From Sepiola atlantica (lineage: Eukaryota > Mollusca > Cephalopoda > Sepiida > Sepiolidae): 64,000 nucleotides of DNA. The translations under genes and the position numbers were made by a program. Every line of letters starts with the position of its first letter. Within the stretch, counting starts at the first letter, position 1. Below are positions 47,290 to 60,117 of this stretch, one piece after another. The notes below the pieces were generated by a model. The model saw only the letters and a list, made by a program, of their open reading frames with translations, made no database searches and was not told where the DNA came from. The stretch is from NCBI GenBank assembly GCA_963556195.1, contig OY744525.1, positions 79,016,344 through 79,080,343 of the forward strand, given 5' to 3'.

Positions 47290-47530
47290 AGTAGTAGGTT
47301 TATTTGTTTTCTGGCAAATCAAACTTTTTTAGTTTTTTTTAAATTCTGAAACACAATACTCATTGTATGTGTTTCATTATAAATTATCAATTGAACACAA
47401 GTTGCCTTTTATACATGTGTGTTCATACTTGTGCCTACAGTATTTGTGTGTAAGTGGATGTGATAGGATTTGAATACAGCTGAGCCAATTCCATAGCCTA
47501 TGTCAGTATACATTTGGCCATTCCTGCATT
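47290..47530 (-). repeat. tRNA-derived SINE copy
   Basis: One tail unit (GGCAAATCAAACTTTTTTAG) and body (ATTGAACACAAGTTGCCTTT, GTGATAGGATTTGAATACAG, TGAGCCAATTCCATAGCC). Next to an (AGT)n-like start. Confidence 0.5.
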
Positions 47531-47639
47531 CTGGTGGTTATGGTGGTGGTATCAGTTATGTATATACACATCTTAGTGTTAAATAATGTTAAATGAACAG
47601 TCATGGACACAAAAATGATTTCAATGGTCATAAAAATAA

Positions 47640-47800
47640 TTGGGATGTGCCTCTGGAGAAGTGGATAACGACACGGACTGACTGGGTGTGCCACGTTCGA
47701 ATCCTATCAGTTCCATCGCACCACTTTCACTTATTATATGTGGTCCCTCCTGTAAATACCGGATTCTAGACAGAATTGGGGAAACACGTGGCAGCAACAA
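47640..47800 (+). repeat. tRNA-Arg-like SINE head
   Basis: GAGAAGTGGATAACGACACG (A box) and CACGTTCGAATCCTATCAG (strong B box) at the expected spacing. The best preserved RNA polymerase III promoter in the window. No cloverleaf can be closed, so it is not a tRNA gene. Confidence 0.6.
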
Positions 47801-48664
47801 AATTAAGCTGGTCAAAAAGTCGTACCATGCTGATTCATATGAATTTACTCTATAACAAAATAGTGATAAAAATAATAATAATCATAAAATAGTCAAAATA
47901 ATAATAACAACAACGACATAATAATGTATTTATTTACAAACTTGCACACACTGATGCCATAAGAGTAGAATATCTCACGTTATGCAACAATAAATCAATA
48001 TTCATAGCTACAATTAGGTATAGCTGTGATCCAATATCTCATTGCAACAGCAATACTGTCAGTTTCAATAGAGCTAATACTTAACCACATTACTACAGTA
48101 ATACTTGTTTATATTATTAATAATAAAATAAATCTATCTAATATGGAATAATAACAACTTTGAGAGTAATAATAATAAATCTTATTATTAATTGATATTA
48201 GAATAATACTGCTGATATTATTAATGCTATATCACATAACTAAAACAATTAAATACTCTTGATGTCATTAAGGCATAACCTCAAAGCTATAGTAATAATT
48301 AATGTTGATATAAAAATAATAACAAATTTTATTATTACCACAATAATGCCTGAAATAAAATAAGTATAGTAGTGTTATTTTTCTATTTGGAGCTTAGATT
48401 CTTTATTTGTTTACAATAAAACTTATACATAATCAGAGGCCATAGCAGGAAAATACCCCACGTGGCATGCAGCAATAAACATAGTCATTATTGTAGTAGA
48501 AATTATAGTATTGATCTAAAATAATAATATCATATTTATGATAATAATAAGTGTAAAAAGCAACATTATGACAGTGTTGAAAGTAACATTGTTAAATCTA
48601 CTATCCTTATTATACCAGGAATGAAATATAAATGTGATAAATATAAGTACTAGTTACAATAGTT

Positions 48665-48870
48665 TAGTTTGATTTGGCTGTTTTACAGCATACCAACCCT
48701 TTTGTGCTTATTTAATGCTGAAACAATCAAATGATTAATTGAACACAAGTTGCTATTTTATCCATACCCGGAGGGAAAGTGTGAATTCATATCTTTCTCA
48801 ACAATATTAGTGGGTAAGTGTATACAATAGATTCCATAGTCTGTATCAGTATACATTTGACAACTCATGC
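48665..48870 (-). repeat. tRNA-derived SINE copy
   Basis: Tail unit TTTTACAGCATACCAACCCT at 48,680 and body AATTGAACACAAGTTGCTAT. The head is degenerate. An irregular (TAG)n/(TGG)n tract follows to 49,130. Confidence 0.5.
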
Positions 48871-49235
48871 ACTGATGATTATCGTTATAGTAGTAGTAGT
48901 TGTGGTGGTAGTTATTTTAGTAAGCAGTGGTAATAGTGTTGCAATAGTAGTGGTAGTGCATTGAGTAGTAATAGCAGTATTAGTAGTAGGGGTTGTAGTA
49001 ATAGTAATAGTAGTGGTGGTAGTAATGATAGTAGTATTAATATTTGATGCGGTGGTGCTATCAATAATGATAGTAGTAGTAATGGTGGTGGTGGTACTAA
49101 TGCTATTAGCAATAATAGTAGTAGTAGTAGCTATGTATATACACATATTGAGTGAAATATTGTTATAAAGGCATCAGTCATGAACATAAAAATGATTTTA
49201 AAACTCATAAAAATGATAATATAAAAAGTTATGAA

Positions 49236-49302
<67 letters not shown>
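49236..49302. repeat. (AAT)n microsatellite
   Basis: About 22 AAT units ahead of a CACGTG unit. Confidence 0.95.
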
Positions 49303-49705
49303 GTGATGCTGCTATCTAAGTTTTATCATAGAATCTTGGCTCGTGCATTTATTTACAATCAAATTTTACACATGCAGAGCAGCCATAGTAGTAGAATATG
49401 CCACGTGTGATGCAACCCTAAATAAATCAATATGCATAGCGGCAATTACGTAGAGCTGTGATCCAATATCCCATTGCCACAGCAATAATAGCAGTTTCAA
49501 TAAAATAAATGTTTATAGCAATGGTAACAAATCTGAATACTGCAGTAATGATAAGTTAGCAGTATTGATAGCAATTATAATAAATCTTATTAATTAACAT
49601 TAAAGTAACACTTGATGATAGAAATGCTAAAAACTTAAAAAAATTTAAACAATGTTGATGTCATTAAGGCTGAATCTTTAAACTATAATAATAATTAATG
49701 TTGAA

Positions 49706-49710
49706 ATAGA

Positions 49711-49809
<99 letters not shown>

Positions 49810-49832
49810 AATAAGAATAAGAAGAAGAATCT
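49706..49832. repeat. (AAT)n-(AAG)n compound microsatellite
   Basis: About 25 AAT units passing into about 15 AAG/AAT units. Confidence 0.95.
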
Positions 49833-49954
49833 CATAATCTGACACTCGTTTCTCCACTAAGAAAACAAAACGTTGTCACACCAACATCAGAAAATTGTCG
49901 TACAGGGACTGAGAGCTGTTCTGATACTACACTTCATCTTTTCTGTCCCCCGAC

Positions 49955-50350
49955 AGTGAAGGAGAAATCCTTCTAGACTGCGACAAGATTTATTTTGTCC
50001 GAATTAAGAGTGCCCCTTTTTTCAAGAGCTGGAATTTTTCCACTTAAAAACCGAAATTGTGTTTAACTCTGCCCTCGTGGGGAGGCAAGTAAATAGGGAC
50101 CGATAGGTTGGAAAGAACGAGGAGGGAAGGCAACAACCAGACCGCCACTGAAGAGGCTTATTGTCACTCAAATTCCAGAGAAAGACATCAACCATTATGA
50201 ATGATAACTTAATGGTAAAAGGCTGTTGCGAGAACGCAAAATAATTTGCAAATAGTGATTGAAAGAAGCTGCAAGTTCTGGAAATCTGGATAGGTTGATT
50301 ACTGGTGATGACTCGTGTGAGAACTCCTAGTGAGTAAGAAATACTACTAC
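49955..50350 (+). repeat. retroelement 3' fragments (R2-like LINE 3' region and associated repeat)
   Basis: 49,955-50,095 matches 6,795-6,955. 50,095-50,345 matches the LINE 3' region at 62,440-62,765: AAGAGGCTTATTGTCACTCA, AATGGTAAAAGGCTGTTGCG, TGGTGATGACTCGTG and AACTCCTAGT, followed by GTAAG and a trinucleotide tail. The minus-strand frame 50,022-50,399 is a shadow. Confidence 0.6.
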
Positions 50351-50574
50351 TATTAATAAAAATGTTTTTTATTAGTACAGCAATAATGGCAGCAATCACA
50401 TATAAGTATAATCTTTGTTTTGTATTTTGTTTTTAGTGAGTTTATTTGTTTACAATAAAACTTACGCATAATCAGAGGCCATAGCGGGAAAATACCCCAC
50501 GTGGAAGGCAGCAACAAAAATAGCCATTATTATAGTAGAAATTATAGTATTGATCTAAAATAGTAACGGACGGA

Positions 50575-50700
50575 CGAGTGCAAAATTTCCCATAATCGGT
50601 TTTGTTGACATTCCCCAGTGAGGGCGCCTCGGGCGATCGACAATAAACCACCCTCTCTCAAAGGAGGAGGTAATTTCTGGGAGATAGTAATAAGAAACGG
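50575..50700. other. GC-richer insert in the array
   Basis: CCCCAGTGAGGGCGCCTCGG and AGGAGGAGGTAATTTCTGGG interrupt the repeat region. I do not recognise it. Confidence 0.3.
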
Positions 50701-51197
50701 TAATAAATATTTTATTTAATAAAACAAAAGTGTTATTAAAAGTTTACATTTTCTTTCTCATTTATTTACGCTCAAATGTACGCAGCCTCACAACCCGTAG
50801 TAGTAGTGCACTTGTGATGCAATATAGAATCATACGCCTGAGCAGCAGCAGCCACTGCCATAGCGGTGATCCCTAATCGCATTACAACATTAATTATAAG
50901 AGTGTACATAACAGTGATAGGAAATTCCATTGCTACAAACAGTTTTTCATAGAAGTTATAGAAAACCCCTCTACTAAATGTATGATGCTCATAGTATTAA
51001 TAACAATAAAGAGTTGACTGCAATAACGTTGAATCCTATATTTATAGTAATAACTAACAAGAGTTTTGTTTACAATACTACTAAATCTTATTATTCTGGT
51101 GATAATAAGTATTGATAGCAATAAAACTAAAATATACAGTAATAATAAGAGTTGGTGGCAATTATACAAAACCTTACTATTACAGTAAGTACGAGCA

Positions 51198-51198
51198 T

Positions 51199-51286
<88 letters not shown>
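51198..51286. repeat. (CTA)n-(ATA)n compound microsatellite
   Basis: About 18 CTA units followed by about 12 ATA units, in a CACGTG-type unit. The poly-Val/Leu frame is an artefact. Confidence 0.95.
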
Positions 51287-51288
<2 letters not shown>

Positions 51289-51354
51289 TAATAAAAAAAC
51301 AGCAACAACGACGACCAATAACAAGTAAGTTAAAATAAGATAGTGCTGTGTAAA

Positions 51355-51575
51355 CACAACATAATCAGACGAATCCAAGGAATTGAAATCAACATTGGTG
51401 GGTACCACAGAAAATGGTCGTGAAGGATTTGAGAGGATGGAAAGACCAATGAGTGAAAGTAGCATCCAGACCTCTACTGGAAGGGTATGAAGAGTACTGG
51501 AATCCTGTTGAGGCTGATTGTCACTCAAATTTCAGAGAAAGCCAACGGTTGCTATCAATGAAAATTTAGAGAAGA
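51355..51575 (+). repeat. LINE 3'-region fragment (R2-like family)
   Basis: ACATTGGTGGGTACCACAGA, GAGGATGGAAAGACCAATGA, CCAGACCTCTACTGGAAGGG and CTGATTGTCACTCAAATTTC match 62,405-62,600 in order. Confidence 0.65.
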
Positions 51576-52814
51576 TTTTTGTAGGAGAAATCAACTTAAA
51601 GTGGATTGAGCAAAGCGTATAAAATGGGGTATAAAATGATTAGTTAAAGCAAACTGAAGTCGTCACCACCCCACCATACCATGACAACGACTAAGAACAC
51701 AAATACAAGTACAAGTTGCCGTAATCATTCTGCTGCGTTGATTAATTACAATTAACAGCAACTGCTTCTGCCAGCAGGGAGAGGTCACCATTTCTCCAGA
51801 GTCCAGCCTCAAGAGATTTTGAACCCAACAGCATCAAAACAGAGCCACTAGATGATCAGCACCAGATACAACAATAATAATACTAAAATAGTTATAATAA
51901 TTATATAATAATTAAACTAATTATGATATTATAACAACATATAGATGCTAATATTTTTAGAATCTTAGGCAGTGTATTTGTTTACAATTAAACTTATATC
52001 CCTATGCACAACGAGACCACAGTAGTAAAATATCCCATGTGTGATTCATCAATAAGTATACCGGAAATTACACATGGCTGTGATTCAATATCTTTTTGCT
52101 ACAGCAAATAGTAACATTTTCAATAGAAATTATTAAAGTAATAATTGCTTATAGCAATAATAGCAAATCTCATTACTACTGTCATTAGAACGATATTGAT
52201 AGCAATGATAATAAATCTTATTGATTAAAATTGAAAAGATATGCATACATATTTGTATGATATATCATGTATTTCATCCTCATACATATTTGTACATATT
52301 CACATGACATGTATATATAGACCGGTTTACAGATTAAAGGTAAATATAAAAAAAATTATAAAATGTGGTCCTAAAATGAAATAACCAACCAGTGCTAGTT
52401 TAACATTAAAATAAAGAACTGCCCAATCAAGAGGTGATGAGGGCACTTGGTGAATATTATACATATAAATATCTGAAAGTTGAAAGAGAAATTTAGAAGT
52501 GACTATCTAAGAAAAACAAGAAAACTCATTGAAACTAAAGTATCGATAACAATAATAGTATATTTTGTAACTACAACGTTAGCGCTGTTGATAGTGATGG
52601 TATTAGATCTCATTATAGGCATATTGTTTTCTGATTCAAATAATTAAGAATAATTTCATACAAAAAGTTTACCCTGTCAATGAACTTTGCATTTATTCAT
52701 GTATTTTGGAGGAATTTGAAAGGAAGGAGGTAAATAAAGAGATTTTTTATTCTATTGTATTTCAACGGAAGCCATTTTGACAAAGTTGACAAATACGATT
52801 CAGTTGGTCACTTT

Positions 52815-52816
<2 letters not shown>

Positions 52817-52873
<57 letters not shown>
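52817..52873. repeat. (GAT)n microsatellite
   Basis: About 19 ATG/GAT units. The poly-Met frame is an artefact. Flank 52,750-52,960 resembles 55,570-55,770 (CAAAGTTGACA/CAGAGTTGTCA, GGCCCTTTCCATGTTTACAG). Confidence 0.95.
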
Positions 52874-52974
52874 CGTTGTGGGCTTATGGCAATATCTAAG
52901 GCCCTTTCCATGTTTACAGTGGAAGCATGCCAGTAACAGCCATAATACAAAGAACACAGATGTTATTTAAGACA

Positions 52975-54780
52975 ACAACATTCACCGTGTTGATAGCAAT
53001 GATATTAGATATAATTCTAACAGTTATATTAACACAGATGGTAACAATAACATTAAATCATATTAACAATGTTGATCAAAATAATAGTCTATACTAGAAG
53101 TGTAATATTCACCAGTGAACAATATCAAGTATATTAATTCCTATTGCAACAGCGACCAATAATACGAATCGCTGTTACTGGATTAAAATTTTAAAATGTT
53201 GATCACAAAAACGCTAAATCCCATAGCTCCATTATTAACAGTAATGTGAGCAATATTACTTTAATTCTATTACTGGATAAATATTAACGATGTTGATCAC
53301 AATAATAACATATTATATAACTACAATATTAACCGCTTTGATATCCATGATAGTCAATTATGAAAGCAATATTAACAGTGATAATAGCAATGATACTAAA
53401 TCCTTGCCCTAGATTAATATTAACAATACTGATTGCAATAATACTATATTCTATAACTGACATATTAACATTGTTCATAGCGATGATATCAAATCTAATT
53501 ATTGTAGTAATTTTGTATAAATATTATACGAATAATCCTATGACTAAATTGATATTAACAATGTTGATTGCAATAAAACTATATTCTATAAATACAATAT
53601 TAACAGGGTGGATGGCAATGATATTAGATCCCATTACTACAGTAATATTAACAGTGATGAGAGCATAATACTAAATTGTATTACTAGATTAATATTAACG
53701 ATTTCGATCACAATAATAATATATTCTATTATCACAAAATGATAAAAAATTAATATTAAAAATATTGCTCACAATAATACCATATTCTATAACTACAATA
53801 TCAATATTGTTGATAGGCATGATATTAGATACAATTATTCTAATACTAAATAATATGAACGAAATATTGCCCACAATAATACTATAATATATAACTACAA
53901 TATAAAACCATATTGACAACAATTATATTAGGTGCAATTACTGCAGTAATATTACAAGAGATGACAGCATTAATACTAAATTGTATTATTAGATTAATAT
54001 ATAATAATAACTACAATATAAATACTGTTGATTGCAATAATATTAGATTCCATTATTACAATATTAATACTAGTGATGTTAGCAATAATCTTAAATACTC
54101 TTATTTGATTAATATTATCAATGATGATCGCAATAAAAATACATTCTCTACTACAGTATTAATAGTGATGATATAAGAATACTAAATCATATTTCTATTT
54201 AAATATTAACAGTTTTGATCATAATAATGCTATATCCTATAACCACAATATTAATAGTGACGATAGCAATAATGCTAAATGTTATTGTTAGATTAATATT
54301 AACAGTATTGAATGCATGAAATTATACTATATTATATGATTACATAATTAATTGGGTTGATCATGATAATTCAATAACTGTTAACAGCCATAATATTAGA
54401 TCCAATTAATGCAGTAATATTAGCAATATAAATAAATCCTATTACTAGATTAATATCAACTATATCGACCGCAGTAACATTATTTTCTATAATTCAATAT
54501 TAACCATGTTGAAAGCTCTGATATTAGATCCCCTATTATAGCGATAATGTTAAATCTTATAATAATACATTCTGGAATTACACAATTAACAGTGTTAATA
54601 GCAATGAAAATAAATTTCATAACTGCAGCAATAATAATATTAAATCTCTTGACTACAACAATAACCATTATACTAATATAATTAAATATATCAATACTAA
54701 ATATTAAAATCATAAAAAATTAATCCATTATGACAGTAATTATCGTGTTAATAGCAATAATGTTAACTCCTTTTACTGTT
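52975..54780. repeat. satellite-like array, ~60 bp subunits in ~180 bp units
   Basis: Three subunit types recur in order: GTTGATAGCAATGATATTAG plus ATCCCATTACTACAGTAATA; TTAACAGTGATGATAGCAAT plus AATACTAAATCCTATTACTA; and GATTAATATTAACAATGTTG plus ATCGCAATAATACTATATTC plus TATAACTACAATAT. Roughly ten ~180 bp cycles, diverged. A short continuation lies at 55,190-55,390. All frames in it are repeat translations. Confidence 0.75.
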
Positions 54781-55389
54781 GATTGTAATAATAAACAGTA
54801 ACTACCGAGTCATACTTTTTTGATAATGATAACATCTAAACCAAAATGCATGCAATGCAATAAAAAATAATGATTTTTATTTATTTATGTCACTTATGGC
54901 ATCTCTTATTTTAATAAAAATCACATTTCAACCTTTAATGAAAAGAAAACCAAACACATATCTACAATTTCATAGAATATATAATAGGAATATACAGATC
55001 AAATTCTCTTGAATGTTTTATAAGATAGACTTAAAATGTCCTTGTAAATTCATTCATTTACCATTATTTCTGAATTCATCCAGTTTATTCATAAAATTTT
55101 CTATACTAGTGCAATTTTAACTTTATTAGGCAATTTCTTAGACAAGTCTATTATAAAAAAAATCTAATTTTATGGTAGATTTAGTTTTTGAATATTATAT
55201 TCTATAATTACAATATTAACAATTTTGATTTCAGTAACACTATACTTTGTAACTACAATATTAGAGGCATTGATCATCATACTAATATGTTCTATAACTA
55301 CAATATTAACAATGTTGATAGCAATAATAATAATAGATCCCATAACTGTAACAGTAATAACAATGTTGATAATTCCAATTGCAGATAAG

Positions 55390-56369
55390 TTCTATTCTTT
55401 ATGCACCTCTTTTAGTATCTGATTTCTTATAGTTAAGATTAATCTTATGCAAATATTTATCCAATAAATTAACCCTTTATTCTTTTTCGTTAGATTTATT
55501 TGAATATACAATATTCAAATATAGGAAAAGGTTATAGATCTGAAAACTACAGTAAACTAAATAAAATGCTTGGACTGAAGCCATTTTTGGCAGAGTTGTC
55601 AGGAAATCCTATTCATTAAGGTCATTTCCATATTTCATGGCAAGAATGGTGGTGATGATGATGGTGATGATTATTGTCAAATTCAGATGCCAATATCTAA
55701 CCCCTTCCCCGGCTCCTTGTTTACAGTGGAAGAAGCATGTCCGTAACAACAGTAACAGCACGGATGATATTTAAAAGAGCATGATGCAACTATATTATTC
55801 AGGGGCTGCTATTGGAAAGAGAAATTTGAGGGTTTTCCTCAAGTAGATTGCAACCAGTGAACAGAGCCCACCAAAAGAAAACAGGGGAAGCGAGTCTCCT
55901 GGTGCCAAGAAAAAAGGAAAGGGCAGCTAAGGGTGATAACTCAACATGCATATGCATGCATTTATTCATTACACAAGCTCACATTCTCTCTTTCTCTCTC
56001 TCTCTTTCTCATACTCTCTTTCTGTCTCTCACACACATGCACCCTTTCTCTCACACACTCTCTCACTTTCACATACACAACCTCTCCCTCTCCTGTTTCC
56101 CTCTTTTTCATCAGGTTGTACATTTTTTTCTTTTTTTTTTTCTTTGTATTGTTTGTTCTTGTATATCTTGCATCTCAACGAATTTATGCAATATTATTAT
56201 TTCAAGGGAGAGGAGACCTTTATTTTAAAGCAAGTCCGCAGGCTTACTTATATTTAATATACGGATTATATATTTTTGAAAATCCTATTTTGTTGTCAAA
56301 GTATTGATTATTATGTTCATCTCATTCCCTATTCCCTGCTTCGCGGTGAGCAAAAAAGGGAGTGGTCTA

Positions 56370-56370
<1 letters not shown>
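55390..56370. other. non-coding interval
   Basis: A (CT)n/(CA)-rich tract at 55,975-56,100 and a T-run follow a GC-richer patch at 55,840-55,940. Overlapping Ser/Leu-rich frames come from the tract. Confidence 0.45.

Positions 56371-56371
<1 letters not shown>

Positions 56372-56464
<93 letters not shown>
56372..56464. repeat. (AT)n microsatellite
   Basis: About 46 AT units. Confidence 0.95.
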
Positions 56465-56465
<1 letters not shown>

Positions 56466-56564
56466 TACCCATTTTTGCTGCATTAACCCATTACTGGCCA
56501 ACAATTTTGAGGCGCATATAGAAATATATAAGCACAGCCTGACATGAGCCAATACAACTGGTTT

Positions 56565-56790
56565 GAATTATCTATTTTAGGGCATATCAATTTGTTTTGG
56601 TTTATTTAATGCTGAAGCACAATGTATATTGTCAATTATTCATTGTATACAGGAAGTTGACCACAAGTCGCTATTTGACCTATAGCTAGGGAAAGACAAT
56701 CATGGATCACACAATAGATCTGATAGAATTTGAACTTGGTAAAGCTGATTCCATAGACCATGATGCCCACTCCGCTAAAACTGGACAAAA
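56565..56790 (-). repeat. tRNA-derived SINE copy
   Basis: Tail unit (TTAGGGCATATCAATTTGTT), body (ACCACAAGTCGCTATTTGAC) and head (CAATAGATCTGATAGAATTT, GAACTTGGTAAAGCTGATTC). Confidence 0.55.
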
Positions 56791-57214
56791 ACAAACTAGA
56801 AAGGCTATACTAAGAAATATTTTTGTATTTAAAACATACATTTGTTATACAATTTGAATGATCTTCTTAAAATTAAAACATTTGGTAACTTAAATATTTT
56901 GAAGTCAAAAGCCAACTTCTGTATGAGACTTTATTTCAATTATTTAATAGACATATAGCGTAATCGTTAATAGCTTTGGTTAACAATCAGTTCTAAGTAA
57001 CAGTTTTTTGAAGGTTTAATCCCTACTACAGGTGATAATAACTAAAAATAACATAAATTAACACGTCCATTCAGTTATGCTTGATGGAATGCAAACCATC
57101 TACTGCATGGATTAAATAAAGGGTTCGGTTTGAAATTCCATACAGATTCTCGTGTTCGACTTAAAGAATCCCAAATTCGACTAGAAGGTTCGCACATTAG
57201 AAAAGATGAACCTC

Positions 57215-57285
57215 AAAAAGGTTAGAGGTTACATCGACCAAAACGTTGTGAATATAACAATCAAGATGTCTGAATAATACAAATA
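57215..57285 (+). repeat. dispersed repeat with ACGTTGTGA core
   Basis: GACCAAAACGTTGTGAATAT then AACAATCAAGATGTCTG. Same family as 1,046-1,112. Confidence 0.4.
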
Positions 57286-57974
57286 ATACCAATTATCAAG
57301 TCTTATCTAAAAAATTCTGAAACATAATAATTACTAGAACTATTGAGCACAATTATTAAACAGAATATGCAAAAATGTACACAATTATTAAACAGAACTA
57401 TTGAACACAATTATTAAAGAGAATCATAAAGAATAAACACAATTATTAAACATAAGTAAACACAGTTAAGACATACATATAAAAACCCAATAAACAATCT
57501 ATTAATTTTCAGGAAGTAATTACGATAATTATGAAATCTCTGCCTGTAGCAAAGTTTGTCGTAAGGAGAAAAGAAAGGGTAGAGAAACAAAATTATTGAG
57601 AAATTTAACAACTCCCTGTTTCACACCACCACAACTCTCTCTTAAATACTAACGTCTTGATCATCCCCCCCCCCATCCGAACCAACAGCAATAGTGTTAA
57701 TAGTAGGCCCTTACTTCAGACTTGGTATAAGGGACTACTAACAGAAATTGTGTATTGATAACAACAAAATAAGGAGGGAAAACGCATTTAGAATTTGTTA
57801 AATAAAAATGTTGATCTTAAAATGTGCTAGAAATTTATACTCACTCTTTATAATTAACTAAGTTTAACGTAGTTGCCATTTTTTAGAAATTCTAGAACAT
57901 TAGCTCTAGAATCCTTAAGAAAACAGAAACCTCTCCCATTTCTGTCAGTTCATCAATACTAATATGAGATTTGG

Positions 57975-58455
57975 GTGAACATTAACTTTAAGGGAATCCT
58001 AAAAATTGCTGCTTCAAAACAACTGACATAAAACCATTATATTTTTGGGGGGAAAAAAATACCTGTAATATAATTTAATAAAGAAATTTACTATTGCTGT
58101 TTGAGACACCATTAGAGGCCATTTTGAATATTTTCAACATAGCCTTGTCTTGCTTAGATTCTTACAGATGTAACATGTCCATTTCTTGATCTTTTTACAC
58201 GCTTACTGACACATTATGGTTGATTTATTTTTTTCGTGGGGTGAGAGGTAAAATAGAAGTAAATTACAATTTTATGTCCGAACTAAAAATACAATTTAAG
58301 ACCAACAATCGATGTTATCCGAAATGTATGTGAATAGGCCCATTTTGAGACAAAATCATGAAAAAACTAATATTCGACCATAATGCATCAATAAGTTGTT
58401 TTGAAATAGTGATGATCAACATCTTTTTAGGAATCCCTAAAGTTAATGTTAACTA
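57975..58455. mobile_element. candidate MITE with inverted repeats (~480 bp)
   Basis: 57,978-58,050 (GAACATTAACTTTAAGGGAA, TCCTAAAAA, TTCAAAACAACT, ATTAT) is inverted relative to 58,375-58,455 (AGTTGTTTTGAAATAG, TTTTTAGGAATCCCTAAAG, TTAATGTTAAC). No clear target duplication and no coding frame. Might be an old foldback element. Confidence 0.45.
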
Positions 58456-58459
58456 AAAG

Positions 58460-59600
58460 TTGTGTGTTTCTCTGTTCTGTACTTCTGCAAACTACTTTCA
58501 AGTTGTACAATAATCCCATACCTATACAGCAACAAAGTCATATGATCACTTATTCTCTAAACACCTCAGCCCTGCTGACAAAGAGGTTATCAATTGATTT
58601 CTCTTATGTTATCAGTTGGGATTCATAAACAAAATCTTTTTACAATACAGGACTGTGAATACTTGTATTCATTATATTATTTAAAAAGAACATAGTGTTG
58701 TTAATAGCACAGTGTTAAATATAAAATATGGATACCAGTGTTAAATAACACCGGTCATTATATTTAACTAGACTGATACATCGAATATAAGTATGGATCT
58801 TACTTTAACTAAAATTCATTTTAAATAATATTCCAAGTTTTGGTTACAAATATAGAGAAACTAATTCTCCATAATCACAGAATCGCGAAATCATGTAGCT
58901 GTTTTTTCAATAATTAGTAACAAATTAATTATTTGATTTTTGTTGACAATTTTTTGGAATCCCTTCAAAACTATTTTGTTAAAAACCATAATAAAGAAAC
59001 CAACGAACATAACATAGCTATTTTCTTAACATTTGTCTTTGTTTTAGACCAAGAACTAATTAAGACATCGTCATGGACAATATTTTACTTCCAGGTGACC
59101 TGAAACACTTGCAGCTGGAAAAAAACACACACACAAAAAAAAATTCTTTCTTAACAGCTAATAAGAAATATATTTTTAAAAAATGTTATTTTACAAATAT
59201 ATTTTTATTGTAATTGAAATGTTTTTATAAAACAATTTCTTAATAGCGATTAAAAAATCGTTTCATTTTTAAAAAATTCTAATTAAGAGTTTCGTTATTA
59301 ATATAAAGGGTATCTATATATCCATTGTTTAATTCTTATGATGTATCAGAATATTATGGCAATTTTGAAATTTTGTACCACTAAATAATTTTTAGTATTT
59401 TGTTTTATATGTTTGTTTGTTTCTTTCTTTTGCAGCATAAAATGAAAAAACCTTTGATCTGAAAGAATTTATAATAAAAAAAAAATTAATAGCCAGTGAG
59501 TAAATAATAAATTGACAAAATAGATTAAAGCTTGTTTCAAATGTTATCATAATGCTGGTCAGTTTTCAAAATACTCAAATATACTCTCTTAGCAAATACT
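58460..59600. other. non-coding interval
   Basis: 58,670-58,870 is related to 34,597-34,770. Nothing else recognised. Confidence 0.4.
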
Positions 59601-59603
59601 TTG

Positions 59604-59606
<3 letters not shown>

Positions 59607-59676
<70 letters not shown>
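59607..59676. repeat. (AT)n microsatellite
   Basis: 35 AT units. Confidence 0.95.
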
Positions 59677-59680
<4 letters not shown>

Positions 59681-60117
59681 TTGTAGTCCTATAGTGTTAA
59701 AATAGGTTATGAGGGGTTTTATATTTATTCCCAAAATAATGAAAATAAAAATGATATTATGTTATCATTATGTGGAATGGACTTTCAATTTAATGTTAAA
59801 ATAAAAAATAAATAACACTTAATTCTCTTGTAACAAATGCTTTAAATATATATATGAAATATATTTACATAAATATATCATGATCCAGTTGTATAGATAT
59901 TCATATAGCTTTTTTTAGGTTTTTATTTGTACTGAAAATAATAAAATAACATCAGATATGTTTACATATATGTATATATATATGTACATATCTATATTTA
60001 TATATATATAAATGTATGTATATATAAATATCTATATATAAAAACCTTGTGATGATCTAGTTTTTAGTGATTGTTGTAGGTTTTTATAATGTTCTTTCTG
60101 TTTCCGCTTGTCAACAG

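Larger units (their letters stand above)
40510..52250. repeat. degenerate higher-order repeat region with CACGTG-bearing units
   Basis: At least 11 units here, plus one outlier at 33.98-34.1 kb, share the order TTTGTTTACAATCAAACTTA, CACACACAGAGGCCATAGTA, GTAGAATAT, CCCACGTGTGATGCAACAAT, AAATAAATCAATATGCATAG and GTGATCCAATATCCCATTGC, then CAATAATAGCAGT pieces. CACGTG or a variant falls at 40,615, 41,754, 44,950 (CACTTG), 46,293, 46,790, 47,976 (CACGTT), 48,459, 49,402, 50,498, 50,809 (CACTTG) and 52,036 (CATGTG). Two unit types, ending GTGTGATGCAAC or GTGG(C/A)A, alternate at ~0.5 and ~1.1 kb, giving a ~1.4-1.7 kb higher-order period in 46.3-52 kb. No genes inside. Confidence 0.7.

Noticed and set aside
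47640..47720. A functional tRNA gene
   Set aside because: A and B boxes are good but the acceptor and anticodon stems do not pair; it is a SINE head.
50022..50399. 125-codon minus-strand frame as a gene
   Set aside because: It overlaps two retroelement 3' fragments whose relatives do not keep this frame open.
51127..51528. 133-codon frame with poly-Val/Leu that resembles a membrane protein
   Set aside because: The hydrophobic run is the (CTA)n-(ATA)n microsatellite and the rest is LINE 3' sequence read backwards.
52755..52970. Poly-Met frame
   Set aside because: Translation of the (GAT)n microsatellite.
40510..54780. A CRISPR-like repeat/spacer array
   Set aside because: Units are long, diverged and irregularly spaced, in a eukaryotic context; no short identical repeats with unique spacers.
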